Below, piece by piece: positions 53,201 through 61,038 of a stretch of 64,000 nucleotides of DNA. Source of the stretch: Novosphingobium kaempferiae (GTDB lineage: Bacteria > Pseudomonadota > Alphaproteobacteria > Sphingomonadales > Sphingomonadaceae). Made by a program: the position numbers and the translations under genes. Numbering within the stretch: the stretch's first letter is position 1; each line of letters begins with the position of its first letter. A model generated the notes under the pieces. That model did no database searches and was not told the origin of the DNA. It saw nothing but the letters and a program-made list of their open reading frames with translations. The DNA is taken from contig NZ_CP089301.1 in assembly GCF_021227995.1 (NCBI RefSeq), positions 3,844,001-3,908,000 of the forward strand, in the 5' to 3' direction.

Positions 53201-53285
53201 TATAGACGGACGGCGATGCAGCGACCGGCGCGGCGGCCACAAGCGCCAGCGCCATGGTTGAGGCTCCGATCAGTCCGCGTTTCAT
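50232..53285 (-). CDS. GH55-like tandem beta-helix protein fused to an SMP-30-type propeller (paralog 1)
   Basis: A 1017-aa exported protein; ATG 53285 begins a signal peptide (MKRGLIGASTMALALVAAAP). Two Pectate_lyase_3 repeats are present, each opening with a G-D-x-x-x-D-D-T-A-A-I-Q motif: GDGRADDTAAIQQAIDKA near residue 37 and GDNATDDTAAIQKAIDSH near residue 400. Tandem units of this kind form the GH55 (beta-1,3-glucanase) ribcage. From about 710 a propeller follows (GGGAVDAAGKLYFIDRHFQR) ending GSEIGRIDVPERPLQLVFGG, DRKTLFIL, as in SMP-30/gluconolactonase proteins. GH55 catalytic residues were not located, so the glycosidase call is tentative. Downstream of a receptor gene but behind a terminator. 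Confidence 0.75.
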   Translation of the reverse strand: MKRGLIGASTMALALVAAAPVAASPSVYTVAPDEPTAVTVAAKGDGRADDTAAIQQAIDKAAQGPAGKGVGGGIVFLPQGTYRISRTLFLWPGVRIFGVGEKRPVIVLGAKTPGFQRGVGHMLVFAGSPRERDPKDTREVAFPPPGSVPFNKDVADANPGTFYSALGNIDFRIMDGNPAATAIRFHSAQHSFVSHVDFDLGSGLAGLYHVANEAEDLHFKGGRYGILAEKTSPAWPFALVDATFEGQRDAAIREHEAGLTLLNVAIRDTPVGIEIDKGYGDWLWGQDVRFENVSKAGVVISNPDSVYMQVGFQNTVAANTPVFARFRESGKTVKGKSAAYNVTSFTHGLTLPALGQMGEYRTQMDAEALTALPSPGAPAIRALPPVSDWVSVRILGAKGDNATDDTAAIQKAIDSHRVVYLPAGFYRVSDTLRMKPDTVLVGLHPSLARIVLPDGTPAWQGVGAPKALVESASGGDAIVAGIGLDTGGVNPRATGLLWKAGANSMVNDVKFQNGHGTNAFDGARLDPYNNNATADPDAAKRWDGQYASLWVTQGGGGTFANVWSPSTFANPGILISDTQTPGRLIQASVEHHVRTEIGLNRVSNWELLAPQTEGEAGESGDAVALEIRNSSNILVANFHGYRVTRTRKPAPAAVTLYNSHDIRFRNVHVNGESGVGTCDENGCATFLRLTKFPFENAIRDVTHGIDVREREFAVLDVVQSPVPVAASTFGGAKVEKLADGFYAAGGGAVDAAGKLYFIDRHFQRIWSWSDAGRLEIVRDAALDPVNLMVDASGNLLVLSSFGRNGSVYSVKPGAPDTEVTVIAPTPTAKGTSSTVLPVNWWNNGEFRDQLDPKTYEFTTLAQMFARDMAVPKAQEYRSPDGSVALPAWRVFAQGPTDHRGLRFSDSLDSYGFIQGKPGERVFVTNGSENRTYTGTVGAGGTLTGLKVFAERGGEGVATDAQGRVYVANGQVFVYAANGSEIGRIDVPERPLQLVFGGADRKTLFILTHHALYAARID

Positions 53286-53307
53286 TTCAGGGTTCTTTCC
53301 GTAAGGC

Positions 53308-53336
53308 AAAAATGTCCCGGCCGCGCGGCCGGGACA
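53308..53336 (-). terminator. Terminator between the TonB receptor and paralog 1
   Basis: A perfect 12-bp-arm palindrome (TGTCCCGGCCGC / GCGGCCGGGACA, 53313-53336) is followed on the minus strand by a U-run (53308-53312). It lies downstream of the receptor stop (53474) and 23 bp before the paralog-1 start, so it should limit read-through into that gene. Confidence 0.8.
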
Positions 53337-53365
53337 GTTCGTGGGGGGTAATCTGTACGATCCCG

Positions 53366-53452
53366 TTCGTCATTGCGAGCGCAGCGAAGCAATCCACTGG
53401 CGAGCCGTCAGGCCCCGGATTGCCGCGGCCCTGCGGGCCTCGCAATGACGAA
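53366..53452. repeat. REP-like palindromic intergenic repeat
   Basis: Outer arms TTCGTCATTGCGAG (53366-53379) and CTCGCAATGACGAA (53439-53452) are exact complements; an inner pair GCAATCC (53389-53395) and GGATTGC (53417-53423) nests inside. This 'CGTCATTGCGAGCG...' type of element is a dispersed repeat in many proteobacterial genomes. Only one copy is in the window. Confidence 0.75.
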
Positions 53453-53473
53453 GGGAAGACGCGAAGGGCAATT

Positions 53474-56440
53474 TTAGAAATTGAACCTCAGGCCCGCGCG
53501 GTAGATGCGGCCCAGCGTGTCGTAGAGCGCGGGGTTGATGTCGAGCCCGGTGTTGGTCTGCGGCGAGGCGACGGGATCCTTGTCGAATACGTTGTCGACC
53601 TTGCCGTAGAACTGCAGGTTGTCGCCGAACTTGATCGTCGCGCCGACGTCCACGTAGAACGCGCCCTTCATCTTGTTGTAGTCGATGGTCGGGTGGTTGC
53701 CGGTGGAGGCGGGGCAGGAGGTCTGGCAGACGACGTACTGGTTGCCGAAGGTGCCGTCGCTGATCCAGCGCTCCTGCACGGTCAGGGTGAAGCGGTCGCT
53801 GTCGTAGGTCTGCACCGCCAGCCACTTCCAGTCGGGCGTGGCGCCGGTGTTGTTGCCCGCCTGATCGATCGGATCGACGCCGGCGACGCCCGCGTTGACG
53901 ATGAACTTCTGGATGTGCGTCGCCAGCGCGCGGACGGTGAAGTTGCCCGGCAGCCCCAGCGGCTGCTGCCACTGGTAGCTTGCCTCGATGTCGAAGCCGC
54001 TGGTCTTCCACGATGCGAGGTTGAACGGCTGGACGTTGACGAAGTTGGTCCCCTGCGCGCCGTCCAGCTGGAAGCCGCCGCAGAACGCCTGATTACCGTC
54101 GAAGCAGAAGCGCACGATCTGGTCCGCCGACAGGGTGGAGACCACGCCGTCGAGCTTGATGTGGTAGTAGTCGAACGAGAGGCTGAGGCCCGGCATCCAC
54201 GACGGACGCGAGAGCACGACGCCGAGTTCGGTGTTGCGCGCGACTTCGGGCTTGAGGGCGGTGTTGCCGATGGTGTTCTGGAAGATCTGGACCGCCACGT
54301 TGCGGAACGGATCGTTGAAGTTGGGCACCGTGGTGACGGTGGGCGCGGCGAACAGTTCGGACAGGTTCGGCGCGCGCACGTCACGCGAGGTCACCGCGCG
54401 CAGGCGAATGCCGTCGAGCGGGGTGTCCCAGGTGCCGCCGACCTTCCAGGTCCAGACCGTGCCCGACGTGCTGTAGTGCGTGGCGCGCGCCGCGCCGTTG
54501 AGGTTCGCGCGGCCGAGGCTGTCGCTGTTGAGCAGCGGCAGGTCGACTTCGACGTAGCCTTCGTAGACCTCGTACTTGCCGCGGCCGTTCTTGTAGTTGC
54601 CCGCCGCCCAGTTGCTGCCGAGCGTGGAGTTCAGCAGCGGATCTGCAGGATATTCCGGGCTGTTGGGGCTGAGCGCCGAGACACCCGCGCCGTAGGGATC
54701 GGCGTTCACGCGGTAGAACTCGCGGCGGTACTCGCCACCGAACGCCACCGAGACCGGGCCTGCCCAGGAGTCGAACGGGTTGCCCGAGAAGTTGGCGCTG
54801 AGCACGTCCTGCGTCAGCTTGGTATGCTGGAACGGGCCGTTGTCATGCGGCGCGACATAGGCGAGCGCGGCAGCGGAGGGGGCGAAGTTGCCGAAGATGT
54901 TGATCGGCTGGCACCCGTTGGCGCGGGCCACCGGATCGGCGCAGACGATCGCGCCGTTGAGCGAGATCGCGTTGGTCGCCGCGACGTAGCGGTTCTGCAG
55001 CACGATGTCGCGGACGCGGATGTCCGAGATGGTGATGCCATGCTCGTAGTACGCGTCGTAGTTCCACGAAGTCCCCGCCATGTCGAACGCGCCCTTGAGG
55101 CCGCCGACGAAGCGGTACTGCTTGCGGTCGGTGTAGACGTGCGGATCGGGGAACGAGGCGTTGCTGGTGCCGAAGTTGAAGCTGCTGATCCCGGCGGCGG
55201 TGCAGCGGTCGCGCACCAGTTGCGGCAGGAACGGGTTGGCGCACTGCACCGTCAGCGAGGGGCGACCGTAGCCGGGGCTCGGCTGGTTGTTGGTCTTCAC
55301 CTGCGCGATGTTGACGGAGATGTAGGCTTCGTTGTTGTCGGCGAAGTCGTAGCCGATGCGGCCGTAGCCGTTGATGCGCTCAAGCTCGGACTTGAGCGAT
55401 GCGCCCGAGCCCGGCGCGCCGGTCAGGTCGCCGCCGACGCAGAAGCTGTTGCCGCGGAAGCAGTTGCTGACCTGCCCGTTGCCGAGCGGCGCGCCGTTCG
55501 ACCCGTAGTTGAAGTTGTAGGGCGTGCCGTTGGCGTCGAAGGCGATGCCCTGCAACGGGCCGTTGTTGATGAGGCCGTAGCGCGCGTACTGATACGGCTG
55601 CGCGTAGTCGCGATAGTTGAACTGCGGCAGCCCGTTGTTGGTCTGGCCGGTGTTCATCAGCGTGGTGGCGCGATACCAGTCGCGGCTGCCCGCAAGGTCG
55701 GTGCCGAAGTCGCCCGCGCCGACGCCGCCTTCGTGGTCGTACTCGCCGCTCAGGACGACATGCAGACGGTTGTCGAGGAACGACTTGCCCCATGCCGCCT
55801 GGACGAGCGCGGTCTCGTCGTCACCGTACTTGGTGATGCTGCCGAGGATGTTGCCCTTGAAGCCTTCGAACCGGGTGTCGGTGATGAAGTTGACGACGCC
55901 GCCCACCGCGTCCGACCCGTAGGAGGCCGAGGCGCCGCCGGTCACGACGTCCACGCGCTTGACCAGCAGCTGCGGGAACATGCTGATGTCCGGCACGCCG
56001 GTCACGTTGGCGCCGACGACGCGCTGGCCGTCGAGCAGCGTCAGCGTGCGGATCGGCTGGAGGCCACGCAGCGAGAACGAGCTGAGACCCTGCTGGCCGC
56101 TCGAGGTGCTGAACGTGCCGGTCGACGCTCCGGTCGAGCCCTGGAGCGAGGGCAGCTGCGCGATCGTGGTGAAGATGTTGGGCTGCGCGTTGGCGGTGAT
56201 CTGCGCTTCGCCGATCACGGTGGTCGGCGTCGGCGCGTTGAAGCCGCTGGTGGTGATGCGCGATCCGGTGACGACGATCTCGGCGGCGGTGCGCTCGCTG
56301 ACGGCGCTGTCCTCCTGCGCGGGCGGGGGGGCTGCCGGTGCGGTGTCTTGCGCCTGCGCGGTGCCGCAGAGGGCAACCGCTACCAGTGCGGCGAAGCTGA
56401 CGCCGGCGCGTTGCCGGTGCGCGGTGGTGATCCTGCTCAT
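53474..56440 (-). CDS. TonB-dependent receptor (carbohydrate-locus type, no STN domain)
   Basis: A 988-aa outer-membrane receptor. The signal peptide is about 1-31 (VSFAALVAVALCGTAQAQ), followed by a Pro/Ala segment. The plug reads EIVVTGSRITTSGFNAPTPT, FSLRGLQPIRTLTLLDGQRV and VKRVDVVTGGASASYGSDAV, then a barrel ending YRAGLRFNF. The 'VVTGSRI...NAPTPTTVI' plug start is common in Sphingomonad receptors for non-siderophore substrates. It is flanked by the two beta-helix/propeller paralogs on the same strand and has a LacI-type operator 81 bp upstream of its start, so it likely imports the glycan products handled by this region. Confidence 0.92.
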   Translation of the reverse strand: MSRITTAHRQRAGVSFAALVAVALCGTAQAQDTAPAAPPPAQEDSAVSERTAAEIVVTGSRITTSGFNAPTPTTVIGEAQITANAQPNIFTTIAQLPSLQGSTGASTGTFSTSSGQQGLSSFSLRGLQPIRTLTLLDGQRVVGANVTGVPDISMFPQLLVKRVDVVTGGASASYGSDAVGGVVNFITDTRFEGFKGNILGSITKYGDDETALVQAAWGKSFLDNRLHVVLSGEYDHEGGVGAGDFGTDLAGSRDWYRATTLMNTGQTNNGLPQFNYRDYAQPYQYARYGLINNGPLQGIAFDANGTPYNFNYGSNGAPLGNGQVSNCFRGNSFCVGGDLTGAPGSGASLKSELERINGYGRIGYDFADNNEAYISVNIAQVKTNNQPSPGYGRPSLTVQCANPFLPQLVRDRCTAAGISSFNFGTSNASFPDPHVYTDRKQYRFVGGLKGAFDMAGTSWNYDAYYEHGITISDIRVRDIVLQNRYVAATNAISLNGAIVCADPVARANGCQPINIFGNFAPSAAALAYVAPHDNGPFQHTKLTQDVLSANFSGNPFDSWAGPVSVAFGGEYRREFYRVNADPYGAGVSALSPNSPEYPADPLLNSTLGSNWAAGNYKNGRGKYEVYEGYVEVDLPLLNSDSLGRANLNGAARATHYSTSGTVWTWKVGGTWDTPLDGIRLRAVTSRDVRAPNLSELFAAPTVTTVPNFNDPFRNVAVQIFQNTIGNTALKPEVARNTELGVVLSRPSWMPGLSLSFDYYHIKLDGVVSTLSADQIVRFCFDGNQAFCGGFQLDGAQGTNFVNVQPFNLASWKTSGFDIEASYQWQQPLGLPGNFTVRALATHIQKFIVNAGVAGVDPIDQAGNNTGATPDWKWLAVQTYDSDRFTLTVQERWISDGTFGNQYVVCQTSCPASTGNHPTIDYNKMKGAFYVDVGATIKFGDNLQFYGKVDNVFDKDPVASPQTNTGLDINPALYDTLGRIYRAGLRFNF

Positions 56441-56520
56441 GAAATCCTTCCCCTTCGATCTCCCCGGCCGCTCCTTTTCGGACTCGGCCGCGCCATTGAG
56501 GCGTTGTTTTCTGGTTATCC

Positions 56521-56534
56521 TGCTAGCGCTCTCA
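56521..56534. promoter_or_regulatory. Candidate LacI-family operator 4
   Basis: TGCTAGCGCTCTCA, matching TGNTNGCGNTNNCA, lies 81 bp upstream of the TonB receptor start and overlaps the shared upstream element by 3 bp. It ties this receptor to the LacI glycosidase cluster about 17 kb away. Confidence 0.6.
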
Positions 56535-56558
56535 CCGCACTTACGCCTTAGGTCGTAG
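56532..56558 (-). promoter_or_regulatory. Shared upstream element, copy 1 (TonB receptor)
   Basis: On the minus strand CTACGACCT, 7 bp, then AAGTGCGGTGA. The same two blocks with the same spacing occur before paralog 2 (59682-59708). It lies 92-118 bp upstream of the receptor start. Probably an activator site or promoter part common to both genes. Confidence 0.55.
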
Positions 56559-56569
56559 ATACGGAGGTA

Positions 56570-59500
56570 TCAGGGCCGGGTGGCGTAAAGCGCGTGGTGG
56601 GTGAGGATGAACAAGGTGCCGCCGTCCTCGCCGCCGAACAGGATCTGCAAGGGGCGTTCGGGCACGTCGATGCGGCCCTGTTCGGAGCCGTCCGGGCCGT
56701 AGACGAAGACCTGTCCGTTGGCGACGTAGACACGCCCCTTGCGGTCGACCGCGACGCTCTCTCCGCCCCGGTTCACGAACGCCTTGGGGTCGGTCAGTGT
56801 ACCCTTGGTGCCGATCAGTGCGCTGTAGGTGACGTTCTCCGAACCGTTGGTCACGAAGACGCGATCGCCCGGTTTTCCGCCGATCAGGCCGTTCGCGTTG
56901 AGGCTGTCGGACCAGCGCCAGCCGACGTGGTCGGTCGGCCCCTGCTGCCAGGTGCGGAACGCGGGGAGGGCAAGGCTGCCGTCGGGCGAGACGTACTCGC
57001 GCTCCTTCGGCGTGCCGACGTCGCGCGCAAACATCTGGGAAAGCGTGGTAAATTCATAGGTCTTGGGGTCGATCTGGTCGCGGAACTCGCCGTTGTTCCA
57101 CCAGTTCACCGGCAGCAGGGTGCGCGCCTTGGAGCCGGGACGCACGGGCGTCGGCGCGATCACGGTCAGCTGGTCCTGCGGCCCGTCCGGATCGATGGAG
57201 TAGACCCCGCCCTTGGCCCCCAGCGAGGACTGGACGAGCAGGTGCCCCGAGCCGTCTATGGCCAGATTCGCCGGATCAAGTGCATGATCCCGAACGATTT
57301 CAAGCCCCTTGGCGGCACTCCACCGATGGATCCGCTGGAACCGCCGGTCGATGAAATAGAGCTGCCCCTTCGCATCCACCGCTGCCCCGGAAATCGACCA
57401 GAATCCGTCCGCCAGCTTGTCGATCGCCGGACCGGCAGGCGGGGGTGGAGGGTTGGAGCCCCCGCCCGCCGGTCCGACATCCAGACGCGCGAATTCCCGT
57501 TCCCGCACGAGGAGCCCGCGCGAGACGTCCTCTATCGCGTTGTCGAACGGATACTTGCTCGCGCGCAGGAATGTGCCGCAGCCTTCATCGTCGCAGCTCG
57601 CGTAGCCGCTCTCGCCGTTGACGTGGACGTTGCGGAAGCGAATATCGCCTGAATTGAACAGCTTGGCCGCCGTCTTCGCGGGGTGGTAGCTGCGCGTCAC
57701 GCGGTAGGCGTGGTAGTTCGCGAAGAGCAGGTTGCGCGAATTGCGGATCTCCAGCGAGACCGCATCCGGCCCGTCGCCGACCTCCTGCTCGGTCTGCGGG
57801 GCCAGGAATTCCCAGTTCTCCACGTTGTCGAGCACGATCTCGTTGCGGGCATGGTGCTCCACCGACATCTCGTAGACATGGCCGGGGGTCCTGGTGTCGG
57901 TGACGACGAAGCCCGCCTGCGCGAAGGTGTTGGGGCTCCACACGTCCGCGAAGGTGCCGCCGCCGCCGTCCGTCACCCAGATGCTGGGATATTGCGCGTC
58001 CCAGCGCCCGTCCGCCACCGGATCGCCGCTGCGCGCGGTCAGCGCGCCGAGCGGCTTGCCGTCCGCCGTCGGCGTGCCGCCGCCGCCCATGATCTTGACG
58101 TCCTCGACCAGGCTGTTCTCGCCCGAGCGCCACAGGAGGGCGGAAGCACGCGGGTTCACGCGCCCGGTGAACAGGCCGAGGCCCGAGAGGATGTTGTCGC
58201 CCCCGCGTGGGCTCTCGATGATCGGCACGACCGGGCCGAGGCCCGCATGGCCCGGATTTCCGTCGTTGATGGAGAACTGCGTGATCGCCGGATGCAGCCC
58301 GATCAGCACGGAATCCGGGCGCAGTTTCAGCCGGTCGGTGACGCGGTAGAAGCCCACCGGGAAGTAGAGCACGCGGTTCGCGTCGATGGCCTTCTGGATC
58401 GCGGCGGTATCGTCCGCCTTGCCGTCCCCCGCGATGCCGAGCGTGCGGGCGTTGACCCACTCCGCCATCGGCGGCAGGTCGCGGATCGCGGGTGTACGCG
58501 GCGCGGGCAGGGCGCCCAGCGCCTCGATCTCGGCCTGCGTCGCATAGTCGCCGGACTGGCCGAGGCTCGGCACGGCGAGGCCATAGGAGAAGGCCGATAC
58601 CTTGTAGGCCGAGCCCTTGCCCGCGACGGTCTTCCCACTGTCCCTGAAGCGCGCGAACACTGGCGTTTTGGCAGCAAGCGCGTTCTCGAAACCGATCTGG
58701 GTGAAGACGTTCTTCTCGTTCGAGATGACGACTGCCGCGCGGCTGACGTTCTCGAACCGCACGTCCTTGCCCCACAGGGAATCGCCGTAGCCGCGATCCA
58801 CCTCGATCCCCACCGGCGTGTCGCGGATGGCGACGTTGACCATGGTGAGGCCGACCTCATGCTCGCGGATGGCGGCGTCGCGCTGGCCCTCGAAGCTGGA
58901 ATCGAGCAGCGTGAATTGCCATGCGGGGGACGTCTTCTCGGTGACGATACCGTAGCGGCCGCCGTGGAAATGCACGTTCTCGATGACGTTCCCGGCCTGA
59001 TAGACCCCCGCGAAGCCGGAACCGAGGCGCATGTCCATGTGGCTGAGGAAGGCATGCTGAGCGAGCCGGAAGCGCACGCCCGCAGCCGCGGGATTGCCCG
59101 CGCCGATCTCGATGTCGACGTTGCTCATTGCCGAGTAGAACGTGCTTGAATTGGCATCGCGCACCACCTTGTCGCGCGGGACAACCGTGGGGACGGGCAC
59201 GGGAACCTTGCCCACCGCATACTGGTCGTCCCCGGCGAAGACGATCATCGTCGAGACGCCCTTCTGGAACCCCGGCGTGCGCGCGCCGAGCAGGATCGTC
59301 GGGCGCGTCTGGCCGACGCCGTAGACGCGCACGCCTGCCGGGACGATCAGGCTGCGGGTGATGCGATAGGTGCCCGATGGCAGGAAGACGATGCCGTGGC
59401 CGGTGCGGTCGCGCGCCTTGTCGAGCGCCTGCTGGATCGCGTCGGTATCGTCGGCCTTGCCGTCGCCACCGGCGCGCACGGTCACGGCGGTCGGCTCCTC

Positions 59501-59605
59501 GGGAGCGACGGGGAACACGGAAACGCCTGCCGCGAGCGCGGGGCCTGCGTGCGCAAGCGCGGTTCCGGCCAACATGATAGCCATCGCGCCACTGCGTCCG
59601 ATCAT
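56570..59605 (-). CDS. GH55-like tandem beta-helix protein fused to an SMP-30-type propeller (paralog 2)
   Basis: A 1011-aa exported protein (signal peptide MAIMLAGTALAHAGPALAAG region; AGGGGAAG before the ATG). It is collinear with paralog 1 throughout: repeat motifs GDGKADDTDAIQQALDKARD near 45 and GDGKADDTAAIQKAIDANRV near 400, shared blocks such as FEGQRDAAIREHE and RFRNVHVNGESG, and the propeller ending GSEQGRIDVPERPLQILFGG. Between helix and propeller it has a Pro-rich linker (SNPPPPPAGPAIDKL) that paralog 1 lacks. It is the upstream copy, 129 bp before the receptor start, with its own shared upstream element. GH55-like activity is inferred from the two-repeat architecture only. Confidence 0.75.
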   Translation of the reverse strand: MIGRSGAMAIMLAGTALAHAGPALAAGVSVFPVAPEEPTAVTVRAGGDGKADDTDAIQQALDKARDRTGHGIVFLPSGTYRITRSLIVPAGVRVYGVGQTRPTILLGARTPGFQKGVSTMIVFAGDDQYAVGKVPVPVPTVVPRDKVVRDANSSTFYSAMSNVDIEIGAGNPAAAGVRFRLAQHAFLSHMDMRLGSGFAGVYQAGNVIENVHFHGGRYGIVTEKTSPAWQFTLLDSSFEGQRDAAIREHEVGLTMVNVAIRDTPVGIEVDRGYGDSLWGKDVRFENVSRAAVVISNEKNVFTQIGFENALAAKTPVFARFRDSGKTVAGKGSAYKVSAFSYGLAVPSLGQSGDYATQAEIEALGALPAPRTPAIRDLPPMAEWVNARTLGIAGDGKADDTAAIQKAIDANRVLYFPVGFYRVTDRLKLRPDSVLIGLHPAITQFSINDGNPGHAGLGPVVPIIESPRGGDNILSGLGLFTGRVNPRASALLWRSGENSLVEDVKIMGGGGTPTADGKPLGALTARSGDPVADGRWDAQYPSIWVTDGGGGTFADVWSPNTFAQAGFVVTDTRTPGHVYEMSVEHHARNEIVLDNVENWEFLAPQTEQEVGDGPDAVSLEIRNSRNLLFANYHAYRVTRSYHPAKTAAKLFNSGDIRFRNVHVNGESGYASCDDEGCGTFLRASKYPFDNAIEDVSRGLLVREREFARLDVGPAGGGSNPPPPPAGPAIDKLADGFWSISGAAVDAKGQLYFIDRRFQRIHRWSAAKGLEIVRDHALDPANLAIDGSGHLLVQSSLGAKGGVYSIDPDGPQDQLTVIAPTPVRPGSKARTLLPVNWWNNGEFRDQIDPKTYEFTTLSQMFARDVGTPKEREYVSPDGSLALPAFRTWQQGPTDHVGWRWSDSLNANGLIGGKPGDRVFVTNGSENVTYSALIGTKGTLTDPKAFVNRGGESVAVDRKGRVYVANGQVFVYGPDGSEQGRIDVPERPLQILFGGEDGGTLFILTHHALYATRP

Positions 59606-59681
59606 ATCGCTTCCCCTGTCCCGGTTCTTGAGTCCGACTGCGCCTTTGCGGCGCCTGCAATTCGGTAGAGCGGCCCATCCG

Positions 59682-59708
59682 TCACCGCACTTGCGACAAA
59701 GGTCGTAG
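59682..59708 (-). promoter_or_regulatory. Shared upstream element, copy 2 (paralog 2)
   Basis: CTACGACCT, 7 bp, AAGTGCGGTGA on the minus strand, 77-103 bp upstream of the paralog-2 start. It matches the copy at 56532-56558 in both blocks and in spacing. Confidence 0.55.
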
Positions 59709-59777
59709 TTCCCAAGCCTTTGGGCGTGCCCCTATAGGCAGGCCATCCTGCTGCCATGGCTCACGAAGGACGCCGTC

Positions 59778-60314
59778 TTGCCTGCCACGCCCGGTCATGT
59801 TCCCGCCTCTCCCTGCGCCATCGTCGTGATGGGCGTGAGCGGTTGCGGGAAATCGACACTCGGGGCGCTGCTGGCCGATGCACTGGACGGGCCGTTCCTC
59901 GAAGGCGACAGCTTCCATTCGGCCGACGCGGTCGCGAAGATGCGCGGCGGACAGGCCCTGACGGACGAGGATCGCTGGCCCTGGCTGGACCGGCTCGGCG
60001 TGGCGGCGGTGGAGGGGCTGCGCGAACATGGCGTCGTCGTCGTTGCCTGCTCGGCGCTGCGCCTCGCCTACCGGGACCGGCTGCGCGAGGCCATCGATGC
60101 GCCGGTGCGCTTCGTGTTCCTTGCGCAAACGCGCGAGCGCCTGCTGGCGCGGCTCGGCGATCGTTCGGGGCACTACATGCCCGCAAGCCTGCTCGACAGC
60201 CAGCTCGCCACGCTGGAGCCGCCCGAGCAGGAAATGGCGACGATGACGCTCGCCGTCGAGGCGCCGCCCGAGGTGTTGCGCGATACCGTGCTCGACTGGC
60301 TGCGGAGCGCCTGA
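59778..60314 (+). CDS. gntK: Gluconokinase
   Basis: A 178-aa P-loop kinase phosphorylating gluconate to 6-phosphogluconate for the Entner-Doudoroff or pentose-phosphate routes. Walker A is MGVSGCGKSTLGALL (about 18-32); other family motifs are FLEGDSFHSADAVAKMRGGQ, LTDEDRWPWLDRLG, VVACSALRLAYRDRLR, and the C-terminal GHYMPASLLDSQLATLEPP. All match GntK. The start is a TTG at 59778 with AAGGA 8 bp upstream. It is convergent with the GntR regulator (3 bp between the stops) whose neighbour is the gluconate permease. Confidence 0.95.
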   Translation: MPATPGHVPASPCAIVVMGVSGCGKSTLGALLADALDGPFLEGDSFHSADAVAKMRGGQALTDEDRWPWLDRLGVAAVEGLREHGVVVVACSALRLAYRDRLREAIDAPVRFVFLAQTRERLLARLGDRSGHYMPASLLDSQLATLEPPEQEMATMTLAVEAPPEVLRDTVLDWLRSA

Positions 60315-60317
60315 GCC

Positions 60318-60995
60318 CTAGGGCATCAGGCGGCGGCGACCTTCCCACAAATGCCAGCGCATCGCCAGCGCCGCGCCGTCGGGATCCTGCGCGCGAATGG
60401 CGCCGACGATCACCTCATGCTCGTGCAGCATGGTCGCGATGACCTCCGGCGGGCGCGAGCGGGAGATATCGACGCCTGCGCGCATGATCTTCTCGACGTC
60501 CGCCCAGAGCGCGTCGAAGGCGATCAGGAACGCGGGATTGCCGGTCGCCGCGGCGATGCGACGGTGCAGTTCCATGTCCTCGGCATGGGCGGGGGCGTTG
60601 GACAGCAGGGCCTGCCGCAGCAGGTCCATGCCCTCCTCCACATGCGCCATCTCCTGCCCGGTGCGGCGCGTAGCGGCCAGTCGCGCCGCCTCGGCCTCCA
60701 GCACGAAGCGGACTTCGTAGCTCCCGAGCGTCGAAGGCAGTTCGGCGGCGGGAACGAAGGCGGCGAGGCGCTCCGACGGGCGGCTCTTGACGAAGGAGCC
60801 GGCGCCGCGCCGTGCCTCGGTGATGCCGTCAGAGGCGAGCCGCACCAGCGCCTCGCGCACGATGGCGCGCGATACCCCGAAGATCTCGGCCAGCCGCGAC
60901 TCCGAAGGAAGCCGCGCGCCGACCTCAAGATCGCGCGAGTTGATGATCTCGACGATGCCCGCGTAGGCGTGGTCGGAAAGCCGCTCGTGGTTCAC
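60318..60995 (-). CDS. GntR-family (FadR subfamily) transcriptional regulator
   Basis: A 225-aa regulator. The winged HTH (about 5-75) has GARLPSESRLAEIFGVSRAI and REALVRLASDGITEARRGAG. The all-helical FCD ligand domain follows (YEVRFVLEAEAARLAATRRT, FDALWADVEKIMRAGVDISR), with metal-binding-type His and Asp residues (EDMELHRRIAAATGN). The GTG at 60995 is supported by AAAGGAG. It lies 43 bp downstream of the gluconate permease on the same strand, so probably autoregulates that operon in response to gluconate or a derivative. Confidence 0.93.
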   Translation of the reverse strand: MNHERLSDHAYAGIVEIINSRDLEVGARLPSESRLAEIFGVSRAIVREALVRLASDGITEARRGAGSFVKSRPSERLAAFVPAAELPSTLGSYEVRFVLEAEAARLAATRRTGQEMAHVEEGMDLLRQALLSNAPAHAEDMELHRRIAAATGNPAFLIAFDALWADVEKIMRAGVDISRSRPPEVIATMLHEHEVIVGAIRAQDPDGAALAMRWHLWEGRRRLMP

Positions 60996-61038
60996 CGGGG
61001 CTCCTTTCTGCCTGCAAGCGTCATGGTTTTCCCCTTTG

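Noticed and set aside
53216..56551. A 1111-codon plus-strand frame opposite the second TonB receptor, and a similar 1078-codon minus-strand frame at 36476-39712
   Set aside because: Both are antisense shadows of convincing genes; the real frames carry receptor, transglutaminase and LacI motifs.
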